Shown: positions 34,045-42,350 of the stretch, in pieces | How positions within the stretch are numbered: position 1 is the first letter of the stretch | How the letters are laid out: each line of letters begins with the position of its first letter | Assembly (NCBI RefSeq): GCF_003425985.1 | Contig: NZ_CP022985.1 | Coordinates: 3,580,001 to 3,644,000 of the forward strand | Source: Mariniflexile sp. TRM1-10 | GTDB lineage: Bacteria > Bacteroidota > Bacteroidia > Flavobacteriales > Flavobacteriaceae | DNA length: 64,000 nt | Direction: 5' to 3' | Made by a program: the position numbers and the translations under genes | The notes under the pieces: model-generated | Seen by the model: the letters and a program-made list of their open reading frames with translations, nothing else | Databases searched by the model: none | Told to the model about the DNA's origin: nothing

Positions 34045-34093
34045 ATTCTGAATTCTGAATTCAGAATAAACAAATAAACGAATAAACAAATAA
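34042..34093. repeat. Short tandem repeats between sulfatase and GH43 genes
   Basis: Three copies of an 8 bp CTGAATT(C) unit are followed by AAATAAAC/GAATAAAC-type units. The second part shares over 20 identical bases with 42257-42285 before the PL6 gene. Confidence 0.6.
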
Positions 34094-34102
34094 TATCTAC
34101 AT

Positions 34103-35932
34103 ATGAAACGAATACTGGTTTATTTAATACTATTCTTAAGTGTTTCCTGCAACACAGACAAGAAACTGGCAACAGATGAAGTTTTTACAGAAACGGGAAA
34201 AAAGAACTTTAAAACCTATTGCAACCCAATAGATATTGATTATTCATACATGTCTCATTACCGGAGCAAAAATGCCGTTTCCTATAGATCTGGTGCAGAC
34301 CCTGCTATCGTAAATTTTAAAGGACGGTTTTATATGTTTGTTACCAGATCCCATGGATATTGGGCATCTGATGACATGAGTAATTGGAAATTTATAAAAC
34401 CACAAAGTTGGTATTTTAATGGAAGTAATGCACCAGCAGCGGTTGTAAAAGATGGAAAAATACTGGTTTATGGTGATCCGTCCGGTCGTGGGGCGATTAT
34501 AGAAACCGATAACCCGGAACTTGGCGATTGGAAAACGAATTATGCCGTTCTAAATCCTCCAGGAGGCATACAAGACCCCAATTTATTTTTAGATGATGAT
34601 GGTAGGTTGTATTTATATGAAGAATCTTCAAACAAATGGCCAATTCGTGTGGTAGAGTTGGATACCAAAAACTATTATGTACCCATTGGAGAACAAAAAG
34701 ATTTATTTAACCTTCAACCAGATAAGCATGGCTGGGAACGCTTTGGTCAAGACCATGATTCCGATTTAGCACCATATATCGAAGGTCCATGGATGGTAAA
34801 ACACCATGGCACCTATTACCTGGAATATGGAGCTCCGGGAACCCAATGGAATGTCTATGCCGATGGCGTTTATACGAGCAAAAGTCCGTTAGGTCCTTTT
34901 GAATATGCGCCATATAACCCCATTTCTTATAAACCCGGTGGCTTTTTGAAAGGCTCAGGCCACGGAAGTACCGTAAAGGATAACCAAGGAAACTACTGGC
35001 ATTATGCAACCATGGCCATATCTGTAAACTATAAATTTGAAAGACGCATAGGAATGTATCCTGCAGGATTTGAAACGAACGGACAAATGTATGTGAATAC
35101 CGCTTATGGTGATTACCCACATTATTTACCAAATACGGATGTTGGGAACCATAAGGAACGTTTCACAGGTTGGATGTTGCTATCCTATAAAAAAACTGTT
35201 AAAACCAATTCGCCTGTGGTAACCAAAGATATTAATGTGGTAGATGAAAGCGAAAGTGGTTTCATGTTAGAGCAAATAAGGGAATTTGACATCGCTAAAG
35301 TTAATGATGAAGAAATTCGTTCTTATTGGGTTTCAGAAACCAATAATGATTCCATCTATTTTGAGATGGATTTAGAAAAACCAAGCCTTGTAAATGCCAT
35401 TCAGATAAACTTTCAAGATTTTAATAGCACTATTTTTGGCAGACCAGATCATTTAAAACAACAGTTTGTTATTGAATCTTCAATGGATGGTAAAACATGG
35501 GAAACCATGGCAGATTATTCAAAGAACAAAAAAGACATGCCACATGCCTATATTGAGTTGGAAAACGCCGTAAAAGCACGTTATATTAGATACAATCACG
35601 TGTATTGTACTAATAAATATTTGTCTATTTCAGAATTTAGGGTTTTTGGAAAAGGATTGGATAAAAAACCAATAACACCTCCTAATTTTAAAGTTAAAAG
35701 GCAAGCCGATAAAAGAAATGCCAACTTAACATGGGATAAAGTAGATAACGCAACAGGCTATGTTATTTATTGGGGTATTTCTAAGGATAAGCTAAACCTA
35801 TCTGCTTTGATGTATGAACAACCAAATTACGAACTTCGTGCTTTAAATACAGATCAATCCTACTACATGCAAGTGGAAGCATTTAACGAAAATGGCATTT
35901 CAGAAAAAAGTGAGATTATTTATGCAGAATAG
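34103..35932 (+). CDS. GH43-like propeller with discoidin and FnIII domains (copy 2)
   Basis: A 609-residue lipoprotein (LSVSCNTD), paralogous to the protein at 25605. Same opening YCNPIDIDYSY and the triad Asp66 (GADPAIVNF), Asp158 (IQDPNLF), Glu227 (YIEGPWM), then a discoidin-like domain (about 375-510, ending FRVFGKG) and a FnIII domain. The central insert differs from copy 1, so the two probably have related but distinct linkages. One copy is lipid-anchored and one soluble, as with the GH3 pair. Confidence 0.75.
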   Translation: MKRILVYLILFLSVSCNTDKKLATDEVFTETGKKNFKTYCNPIDIDYSYMSHYRSKNAVSYRSGADPAIVNFKGRFYMFVTRSHGYWASDDMSNWKFIKPQSWYFNGSNAPAAVVKDGKILVYGDPSGRGAIIETDNPELGDWKTNYAVLNPPGGIQDPNLFLDDDGRLYLYEESSNKWPIRVVELDTKNYYVPIGEQKDLFNLQPDKHGWERFGQDHDSDLAPYIEGPWMVKHHGTYYLEYGAPGTQWNVYADGVYTSKSPLGPFEYAPYNPISYKPGGFLKGSGHGSTVKDNQGNYWHYATMAISVNYKFERRIGMYPAGFETNGQMYVNTAYGDYPHYLPNTDVGNHKERFTGWMLLSYKKTVKTNSPVVTKDINVVDESESGFMLEQIREFDIAKVNDEEIRSYWVSETNNDSIYFEMDLEKPSLVNAIQINFQDFNSTIFGRPDHLKQQFVIESSMDGKTWETMADYSKNKKDMPHAYIELENAVKARYIRYNHVYCTNKYLSISEFRVFGKGLDKKPITPPNFKVKRQADKRNANLTWDKVDNATGYVIYWGISKDKLNLSALMYEQPNYELRALNTDQSYYMQVEAFNENGISEKSEIIYAE

Positions 35933-36010
35933 AGTTATGAGTTATGAGTTATGAGTTATGAGTTAAGAAGTTATGAGTTATGAGTTATGAGTTGTGAGTT
36001 GTGAGTTAGA
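35933..36010. repeat. Tandem heptamer array GAGTTAT
   Basis: About ten near-perfect copies of a 7 bp unit (GAGTTAT, some GAGTTGT or with one extra base) right after the GH43 stop. The same heptamer array occurs at 42170-42236 after susD of PUL 2. It is in no gene. Confidence 0.8.
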
Positions 36011-36162
36011 AGTAAAAATACAACTTAACACTTAAAACCAATCTAACAAGTCTAAAATTCAAAAATCATCAATTGTTAATCAAAAATCAAAAAAGTCCAA
36101 AACTAAAGTTAAAAGTTATGAGTTAAGAGTTTGAAGCCAGAAGATAGAAGTTAGAAGTAAAA

Positions 36163-36253
36163 CTTAGAAATTTAGAAACTCTGAAACTCTGAAACTCTGA
36201 AACTCTGAAACTTTGCAGCTTTGAAACTTTGCGGCTTTGCAACTTTGCAACTT
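36163..36253. repeat. Tandem 8 bp repeats before the EEP gene
   Basis: Runs of CTCTGAAA are followed by CTTTGCAG, CTTTGAAA, CTTTGCGG, CTTTGCAA and similar units. It is the same family as 32293-32341. A TTG at 36221 in frame with the EEP gene lies inside the array and is not taken as start. Confidence 0.75.
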
Positions 36254-36265
36254 AAAAAAAAACAG

Positions 36266-37102
36266 ATGAAAATTAAGCGAATAACAACCTATTGTGCAAT
36301 CATATTTTGCATGAGTCTAAATGCTCAGCAAATATCGGTAATGACTTATAACATAAAGTTGGATTACCCTAAAGAAGGAGAAAACAGTTGGATGAATAGA
36401 AAACCATTCTTTAGTAATCAGCTCAAATTTTACGAACCAGATGTGCTTGGTGTTCAAGAAGCCATGCCAAACCAAATGAAAGACATGGATAGCCTTTTGG
36501 TTGATTATGACTTTGTTGGTGTTGGACGAGATGATGGTAAGGATGCGGGTGAATATTCAGCAATATTTTATAAAGCAGATCAATTTGAAGTATTGGAATC
36601 ATCCACATTTTGGTTATCGGAAACACCCGAAAAAGTATCGATGGGTTGGGATGCTGTTTGCAATAGGGTATGTACCTATGCTTTGTTTAAAAATCTTAAA
36701 ACGAAAAAAATGTTTTGGGTATTTAATACACATTTAGATCATGTTGGTACAGAAGCACGAATTGAAAGTGTAAAATTAATTTTAAATAAAATAAAGCTTC
36801 TTAATACCCAAGGTTTACCGGTTATTTTAATGGGCGATTTTAATATGGAAGAAACCCATGAGCGTATTAAATATATTTCAAAAAGCTTAAACGATTCAAA
36901 ATATGTTGCAAGAAACACTTTTGGTCCATCAGGAACTTTCAATGATTTTGAATTTCATAAACCAGTAACCCGACGTATCGATTTTATATTTGTAAGTGAC
37001 CATATCACTGTGAATAAATATGCCGTTTTAAGTGATTCTAAAGAATGCCGTTACCCATCGGACCACTTGCCTGTTTTTACTGAAATAACTTTTACAGACT
37101 AA
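36266..37102 (+). CDS. Secreted endonuclease/exonuclease/phosphatase-family hydrolase
   Basis: About 278 residues from the ATG at 36266 behind AAACAG, with signal peptide MKIKRITTYCAIIFCMSLNA. EEP motifs in order: VMTYNIKLDYP (metal Asn), VLGVQEAM (metal Glu), FNTHLDHVG, MGDFNMEE and SDHLPVFTE. The family hydrolyses phosphodiesters and phosphomonoesters (nucleases, sphingomyelinases, inositol phosphatases). Secreted members are frequent in Bacteroidota PULs with unknown substrates. It closes PUL 1, which therefore carries two unrelated phosphoesterases. Confidence 0.8.
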   Translation: MKIKRITTYCAIIFCMSLNAQQISVMTYNIKLDYPKEGENSWMNRKPFFSNQLKFYEPDVLGVQEAMPNQMKDMDSLLVDYDFVGVGRDDGKDAGEYSAIFYKADQFEVLESSTFWLSETPEKVSMGWDAVCNRVCTYALFKNLKTKKMFWVFNTHLDHVGTEARIESVKLILNKIKLLNTQGLPVILMGDFNMEETHERIKYISKSLNDSKYVARNTFGPSGTFNDFEFHKPVTRRIDFIFVSDHITVNKYAVLSDSKECRYPSDHLPVFTEITFTD

Positions 37103-37447
37103 AATTTACAAATACGTGTAAAATTTATTTAATCTATAGAATTCCTTGAGGCTCACCTTCGGGGTAGTTCATTAATTTATTTAGTTGCGATTGAAAAACA
37201 GTCTTTCTACACTCAAAACCTTATCATTTCTCCCGGATCTAGGTGCTATTTTTAATCAGAACACATTCTTTTTAATTAAAATTTAGACTTTTCAATATAA
37301 AATCTATCCAGCATAAAATAATTATTTGCGGATTTTAATATTTGAAACCCTACCATAATTAAGCATAAAGCTTAGACAGTCTCTAAACGCCTAATTGTTA
37401 AAAATCAATAAATTTTTATTAAATCTTTTTTATTATAAATTTTTTTA

Positions 37448-37455
37448 TATATTTG
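37448..37455 (+). promoter_or_regulatory. -7 box of the alginate susC promoter
   Basis: TATATTTG, an exact TAnnTTTG match, 75 bp before the susC ATG. It is directly followed by a TTTGG/CCAAA inverted repeat and then the shared operator palindrome. Confidence 0.6.
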
Positions 37456-37471
37456 GAAAACCAAACTAGTT

Positions 37472-37490
37472 AACCAATTTGGTTATCCAG
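37472..37490. promoter_or_regulatory. Shared operator of the alginate locus, susC copy
   Basis: AACCAATTTGGTT followed by ATCCAG. The first 13 bases form a perfect palindrome with 6 bp arms. The same motif (AACCAATATGGTT then ATCCAG) lies at 58018-58036 before the GntR-type regulator. In both places it is just downstream of a TATATTTG box, which fits repression. Confidence 0.75.
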
Positions 37491-37529
37491 TGAAACTAAA
37501 CAATCTAACTTTATATAATATTAATTATT

Positions 37530-40500
37530 ATGAAATTAAGAATTTTTTATCTGCTACTATTTCTAGGTAGTTTTATTGTCAATGCTCAAACCAATACGTA
37601 CACTATAACGGGAAAAGTTGTGTCTGAGGTAGACGGGATGCCTATTGTAGGAGCAAACGTTCTTGTGACTTCCAAAAACAAAGGAACAGTTACGGATTTC
37701 GATGGCGGTTTCACGCTTCAAGTTGCAAATGATGATGTTGTCACGGTATCCTATGTAGGCTTTGTTTCGCAAACATTTATTGTAAGGAGTCAAAATAACG
37801 TGCTAATTAAAATGGTCGAAGATATGGCCAAACTTGATGAAATTGTTGTTGTGGCCTACGGAACCCAGAAAAAATCAAGTCTCACAGGGGCTGTTTCTAG
37901 TTTAAATAATGACAATCTTGACGAGTTGCCATACAGTAGGATTGACCAAGCTTTACAAGGTAAAATTGCCGGAGTGCAAATTCAAAATATATCATCGGAA
38001 ATTGGGGAATCACCACAAATTACCATCAGAGGTTTAAGCTCCATTAGTGCCAGTAGTTCCCCGTTAATTGTAGTCGATGGGTTTCCTATTGCAGATGCTT
38101 TGGAATTTATTAATCCGAGTTCTATAAAATCCATTGAGGTGTTGAAAGATGCCAGTTCAACCGCACTTTACGGTTCAAGAGGTGCGAATGGTGTGATTCT
38201 AGTAACTACCAAAAGTGGCAGTTTAACACCTACATACAGCTTTAAAAGCTTTACCGGATTTAAGCGTGCATACAAACAAATTGACGCCTTAGATGGATTT
38301 GAATATACCGATATGCTCCTTAATGAACGCCAAACCATCGAAAATTTTGAAGCTGCACAAAATGGAACAACACCATCCATCTTAACGTATACGACTAGAG
38401 AACGTGCGCAGCGTATTGTCGCTACTGAAACAGGAGGTACCAATTGGTCTGAAGAATCCCAACGTGGAACGGCTCAAATTAATAACTATCAACTGGATAT
38501 TTCTGGAGGAAATTCAAGCACAAAGTATTATATATCTACTCAGTACATTGAAGACCAGGGACTTTTAAAAGATAACTTCAACAATAAATTAAACTTTCAA
38601 GGACGTTTATCTACAAAATTATCTGATAAGCTAGAAATCGGGTTTAATTTCAGACCATCCTTTTCAAGGTTAAGACGTTCCACAGTGCCTTTTTCTGATT
38701 ATTCAAGAGCATTGCAATGGGGACCCGTAAGGCATAATGCATTTACTTCTGAATTAACAGGGCAACCAATTGGTTCCTATTCCCATCCGAGACACTATAA
38801 CAATACCACATTTAGTTATGTTGATGACCAAGGGATTCCGCAAACATTTACAGCAAGCTCGCTTTGGGGATCCAGTAATAACAATCCCATTGCAAGAATG
38901 GAAAATGAAAACCGTACACGCTATGATTATAGGGTCGTTGCAGATGGATTTGCCAATTGGAAAGTTGCAAAGAACTTAACATATAAAGCAACATTTGGAG
39001 GCTATTTTCAATTAAGAGATTATGAAATATTCAGAAATTCACAAGCGTCACATACTGGTGAATCTTATGGTTATAATCTAATGAACTTAAATAACAAATT
39101 CATCACAGAACATACCTTAAACTACAGATGGAAAAAGAAAAACCATAGTATGGATGTCTTAGTGGGTACCACTTATGAATATACAGCTTATAAAAACTCA
39201 GCCATTGAAGGCACACAATTCCCAACAGATTTAATTGAAACTTTAAATGCAGCAACTGTAATCAATGCCGATGGTACTTATACCAATAAGGAAGAAATTT
39301 CATTGGCGTCTTTTTTAGCCAGAGTCAATTATGATTATAAAGGAAAATATTTGTTTTCTGCAGCAGCACGTTATGATGGTTCTTCCCTTTTTGGTCCAGA
39401 CAATAAATACGGTTTCTTCCCTTCAGCATCCGTGGGATGGAACATTCACAAAGAAAAGTTTTGGAAAGACAATATCGGTTTTGTTAACCAATTTAAAATC
39501 CGTTCAAGTTTTGGACTTACAGGGAACAACAACATAGAAAGCTATGCATTTACAAATCTTTTGTTTCCAGCAAATTATTCACTAGGGGAAAGTGGAGGTT
39601 CTGTAAATTCCGGTCTTGCTGAAAACGGATTGACACTAGGCAACAGTGCCATAAGTTGGGAGCAAACCAAACAATATGACACAGGAATTGATGTTAGTTT
39701 TTTAAAGAATAAATTATCACTAACAGCCGATTACTACTATTCTGTAACAGACAAACTCTTGCTTCAGCAGAATGTATCATACATTACGGGTCACGATAAT
39801 TATTGGAATAACATAGGTAAAATACAAAACCAAGGTTACGAAATAGCTCTGACCGCAAACCTAGGAACCGATAGTTTTACTTGGGATGGTAGCATTAATT
39901 TTTCAGCCAATAAAAATAAGCTCATTTCTTTAGGTGGGGAAGAACAATTTATCAACCAAGGGGAGCGCAACGAACAATATATCTCCAGAGTAGGAGAGGA
40001 AGCCATTCAGTTTTACGGATATAAAATGGTTGGTGTTTGGCAAAATGTCGAAGAATTAAATACGTTACCGCGTTCTTCAGAAGATGCCGTTGGTGGTATT
40101 AGAGTTGCAGACATGAATGGTGATGGTATTATTGATGCAGATGACAGAACATCTTTAGGGAGTCCTTTCCCAGATTTTACTTGGGGCTTTAGCAATACGT
40201 TTAAATATGGAGGTTTTGATCTTTACTTCTTGTTTCAAGGCTCTCAAGGTGGCGAAGTATTTTATGGCGATGGCTTTTATACAGAACCAAGATACCTGCA
40301 TAGCGATTTTGTAAACGGCTGGTGGTTCCATGAAAATTTTGCCGCAACCAAACCAAGGGAAAAATTAGGTAGGGATTGGGTACTGACAGATTATTTAATT
40401 CAAGATGCCTCATACATATCCTTAAGAGAAGTCATCCTTGGGTATTCAGTACCGAAAAAGTTCTTGGAGAAAACCAAACTTAATAAAGTGAGATTATTTG

Positions 40501-40667
40501 TTTCAGCACAAAACTTACTTTATCTCATGTCTAGTGATTACTACGGACTAAACCCTGAGGGTTTTTCAACAAGTGGTGTTTACAGATCGCCTTTAATTTC
40601 AGGTTATCAACGTGGTGCCTATCCAATTCAACAACAGTTTAGCGTTGGTTTAGATATCAATTTTTAA
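37530..40667 (+). CDS. susC: SusC-family TonB-dependent transporter (alginate locus)
   Basis: A 1045-residue protein. It has a signal peptide (to FIVNAQ), a carboxypeptidase-D-regulatory-like domain (about 25-105; ITGKVVSEVDGMPIVGANVLV), LDEIVVVAYGTQKKSSLTGA, a plug with GKIAGVQIQN and IVVDGFPI, and a large barrel ending FSVGLDINF. It is the presumed importer of alginate oligosaccharides, with SusD encoded 12 bp downstream. It has its own promoter with the GntR-type operator. Confidence 0.95.
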   Translation: MKLRIFYLLLFLGSFIVNAQTNTYTITGKVVSEVDGMPIVGANVLVTSKNKGTVTDFDGGFTLQVANDDVVTVSYVGFVSQTFIVRSQNNVLIKMVEDMAKLDEIVVVAYGTQKKSSLTGAVSSLNNDNLDELPYSRIDQALQGKIAGVQIQNISSEIGESPQITIRGLSSISASSSPLIVVDGFPIADALEFINPSSIKSIEVLKDASSTALYGSRGANGVILVTTKSGSLTPTYSFKSFTGFKRAYKQIDALDGFEYTDMLLNERQTIENFEAAQNGTTPSILTYTTRERAQRIVATETGGTNWSEESQRGTAQINNYQLDISGGNSSTKYYISTQYIEDQGLLKDNFNNKLNFQGRLSTKLSDKLEIGFNFRPSFSRLRRSTVPFSDYSRALQWGPVRHNAFTSELTGQPIGSYSHPRHYNNTTFSYVDDQGIPQTFTASSLWGSSNNNPIARMENENRTRYDYRVVADGFANWKVAKNLTYKATFGGYFQLRDYEIFRNSQASHTGESYGYNLMNLNNKFITEHTLNYRWKKKNHSMDVLVGTTYEYTAYKNSAIEGTQFPTDLIETLNAATVINADGTYTNKEEISLASFLARVNYDYKGKYLFSAAARYDGSSLFGPDNKYGFFPSASVGWNIHKEKFWKDNIGFVNQFKIRSSFGLTGNNNIESYAFTNLLFPANYSLGESGGSVNSGLAENGLTLGNSAISWEQTKQYDTGIDVSFLKNKLSLTADYYYSVTDKLLLQQNVSYITGHDNYWNNIGKIQNQGYEIALTANLGTDSFTWDGSINFSANKNKLISLGGEEQFINQGERNEQYISRVGEEAIQFYGYKMVGVWQNVEELNTLPRSSEDAVGGIRVADMNGDGIIDADDRTSLGSPFPDFTWGFSNTFKYGGFDLYFLFQGSQGGEVFYGDGFYTEPRYLHSDFVNGWWFHENFAATKPREKLGRDWVLTDYLIQDASYISLREVILGYSVPKKFLEKTKLNKVRLFVSAQNLLYLMSSDYYGLNPEGFSTSGVYRSPLISGYQRGAYPIQQQFSVGLDINF

Positions 40668-40679
40668 AAAAAAAAGAAA

Positions 40680-42164
40680 ATGAAAACATATTTAAGACAA
40701 TTAATTATCACCATTTCAATAGTCACTTTATATACCTCATGTAGTGATCAATTAAATCTAGAACCTATTTCTGATATTGGGGCTAATGAATTCTATCAAA
40801 ATACGGAGGAAATTAACCTTGCGGTTGTCGGGATTTATAATTCCATGCAAAACATGCTTGACAAAGAATTTGTGTTAACAGAACTAAGATCTGACAACAC
40901 CTATATGAGTCCTCGCAATAGTGAAACTGCAAATGTGCCCTATCGTCAAGTAGATAGATTTGTACTTACATCTCAAAACATTTTTGTAGAAGATTATTGG
41001 AGAGCATGTTACAGAACCATTTCATTGGCAAATAATGTCATTACACAAATAGATGTTGTTGAAGACCAGGAACTCGCCGATAAATACGAGGCGGAAGCAC
41101 GCTTTTTTAGGGCACATGCCTATTTTAACCTTGTTCGCCTTTGGGGTGGGGTTTTTATAGTTGACAAACCCATTTCAGGTGAAGAAGCTAAAACAATTGA
41201 TAGAAGCAACGTACAGGATGTGTATGATTTTCTATTGGCAGATTTAGAATTTGCATCCAATAACCTTCCAAACACAGCCACAGGTCAGGATCTTGGACGT
41301 TTGACCAAATGGGCCGCAAAAACAGAATTGGGAAAAGCCTATTTAACCTTAGGAGGCCATTCAAATTTAACTAAGGCAGAAACCGTTTTAAGCGAGGTTG
41401 TATATGACAGTCCTTTTAGTTATTTACCATCCTATGCCAATGTTTTTGACATCAGTAATGAATACAACAACGAAATTTTATTTGCAGTAAGATACCAAAC
41501 AGGAAGTGTGGGTCTTGGAGCACCTTTTGCCAACTATTTTGCCCCTATTCAAAGTGATAATTATGTGGTTACAGGAAGTGGAGATGAATTAAATGTCCCA
41601 GCGACCAGCATGTCAAACGCTTATCCTTTAGGTGACGATCGCAAAGACGCATCGATGGCAGACAGCTGGGTTGGATTTCAAGGGCAGGTTAATGAATACA
41701 GATATATAAAAAAATACAACTCAGATTTTGGAACTGTTGATGATGCCGGCAATGATTGGCCAGTAATAAGATTTACCGATGCCATGCTACTATTAGCCGA
41801 AGCTATCAATGAAAGTTCGGGACCAACTGCTGATGCCATGGATTTATTAAATCAAGTTCATGAACGGGCAGGTCTTACAGCTTATGATGCTGGTGAAATT
41901 GGAACTTATTTTGACTTTAAATTGGCTTTGGAATTAGAACGCAAGTTGGAATTTGCTTTTGAAAACCAACGCTGGTTTGATTTGCTAAGAACAGGAAGAG
42001 CCGTCACGGTCATGAATACACAATTTGCAACCGAAGACCAATATAACGATCCTAACAGACCACAATTTAAAACAGAGCCCATTCAGGAATTTCAATTGTT
42101 ATTGCCAATTCCTCAATACGAAATTGATTTAAACCCAAGTATTGCTCAAAACATTGGTTATTAA
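40680..42164 (+). CDS. susD: SusD-family lipoprotein (alginate locus)
   Basis: A 494-residue lipoprotein (VTLYTSCSD). RagB/SusD pattern: AVVGIYNSMQNML, YEAEARFFRAHAYFNLVRLWGG, a C-terminal segment with RFTDAMLLLAEAINE and LELERKLEFAFENQRWFDLLRTG. It binds alginate oligomers as the lid of the preceding SusC. A heptamer repeat array follows its stop. Confidence 0.95.
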   Translation: MKTYLRQLIITISIVTLYTSCSDQLNLEPISDIGANEFYQNTEEINLAVVGIYNSMQNMLDKEFVLTELRSDNTYMSPRNSETANVPYRQVDRFVLTSQNIFVEDYWRACYRTISLANNVITQIDVVEDQELADKYEAEARFFRAHAYFNLVRLWGGVFIVDKPISGEEAKTIDRSNVQDVYDFLLADLEFASNNLPNTATGQDLGRLTKWAAKTELGKAYLTLGGHSNLTKAETVLSEVVYDSPFSYLPSYANVFDISNEYNNEILFAVRYQTGSVGLGAPFANYFAPIQSDNYVVTGSGDELNVPATSMSNAYPLGDDRKDASMADSWVGFQGQVNEYRYIKKYNSDFGTVDDAGNDWPVIRFTDAMLLLAEAINESSGPTADAMDLLNQVHERAGLTAYDAGEIGTYFDFKLALELERKLEFAFENQRWFDLLRTGRAVTVMNTQFATEDQYNDPNRPQFKTEPIQEFQLLLPIPQYEIDLNPSIAQNIGY

Positions 42165-42169
42165 TCTGA

Positions 42170-42236
42170 ATTATGAGTTATGAGTTATGAGTTATGAGTT
42201 ATGAGTTATGAGTTATGAGTTATGGGTTATGAGTGA
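42170..42236. repeat. Tandem heptamer array GAGTTAT, second site
   Basis: About nine copies of the 7 bp unit right after susD, of the same sequence family as 35933-36010. It is followed at 42250-42290 by AAATAAAC/GAATAAAC units also seen at 34066. Confidence 0.8.
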
Positions 42237-42350
42237 AGTCAAGAGTTAAGGATTAACAAATCAACAAATAAACGAATAAACAAATAAACACAACCCTTAG
42301 AACCCAGTACGAGGTTTTCCCTTCGGGGTTTGGGGGTTAAATATTTACAT

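Larger units (their letters stand above)
37103..37529. other. 427 bp boundary between PUL 1 and PUL 2
   Basis: It holds a GAGGCTCACC...GGGGTAG stub at 37148-37167 related to 4234 and 59074, no coding frame, and at its right end the susC promoter with TATATTTG at 37448-37455 and the palindrome at 37472-37484. Confidence 0.75.

Noticed and set aside
34707..35132. 141-codon open frame on the minus strand
   Set aside because: It is antisense to the second GH43-like gene; His- and Cys-rich composition is typical of shadow translation.
35933..36010. Heptamer array as a possible CRISPR
   Set aside because: Units are 7 bp with no spacers and no cas genes; it is a simple tandem repeat.
36221..36265. 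TTG start for the EEP gene
   Set aside because: It lies in the repeat array; the ATG at 36266 gives a normal signal peptide.
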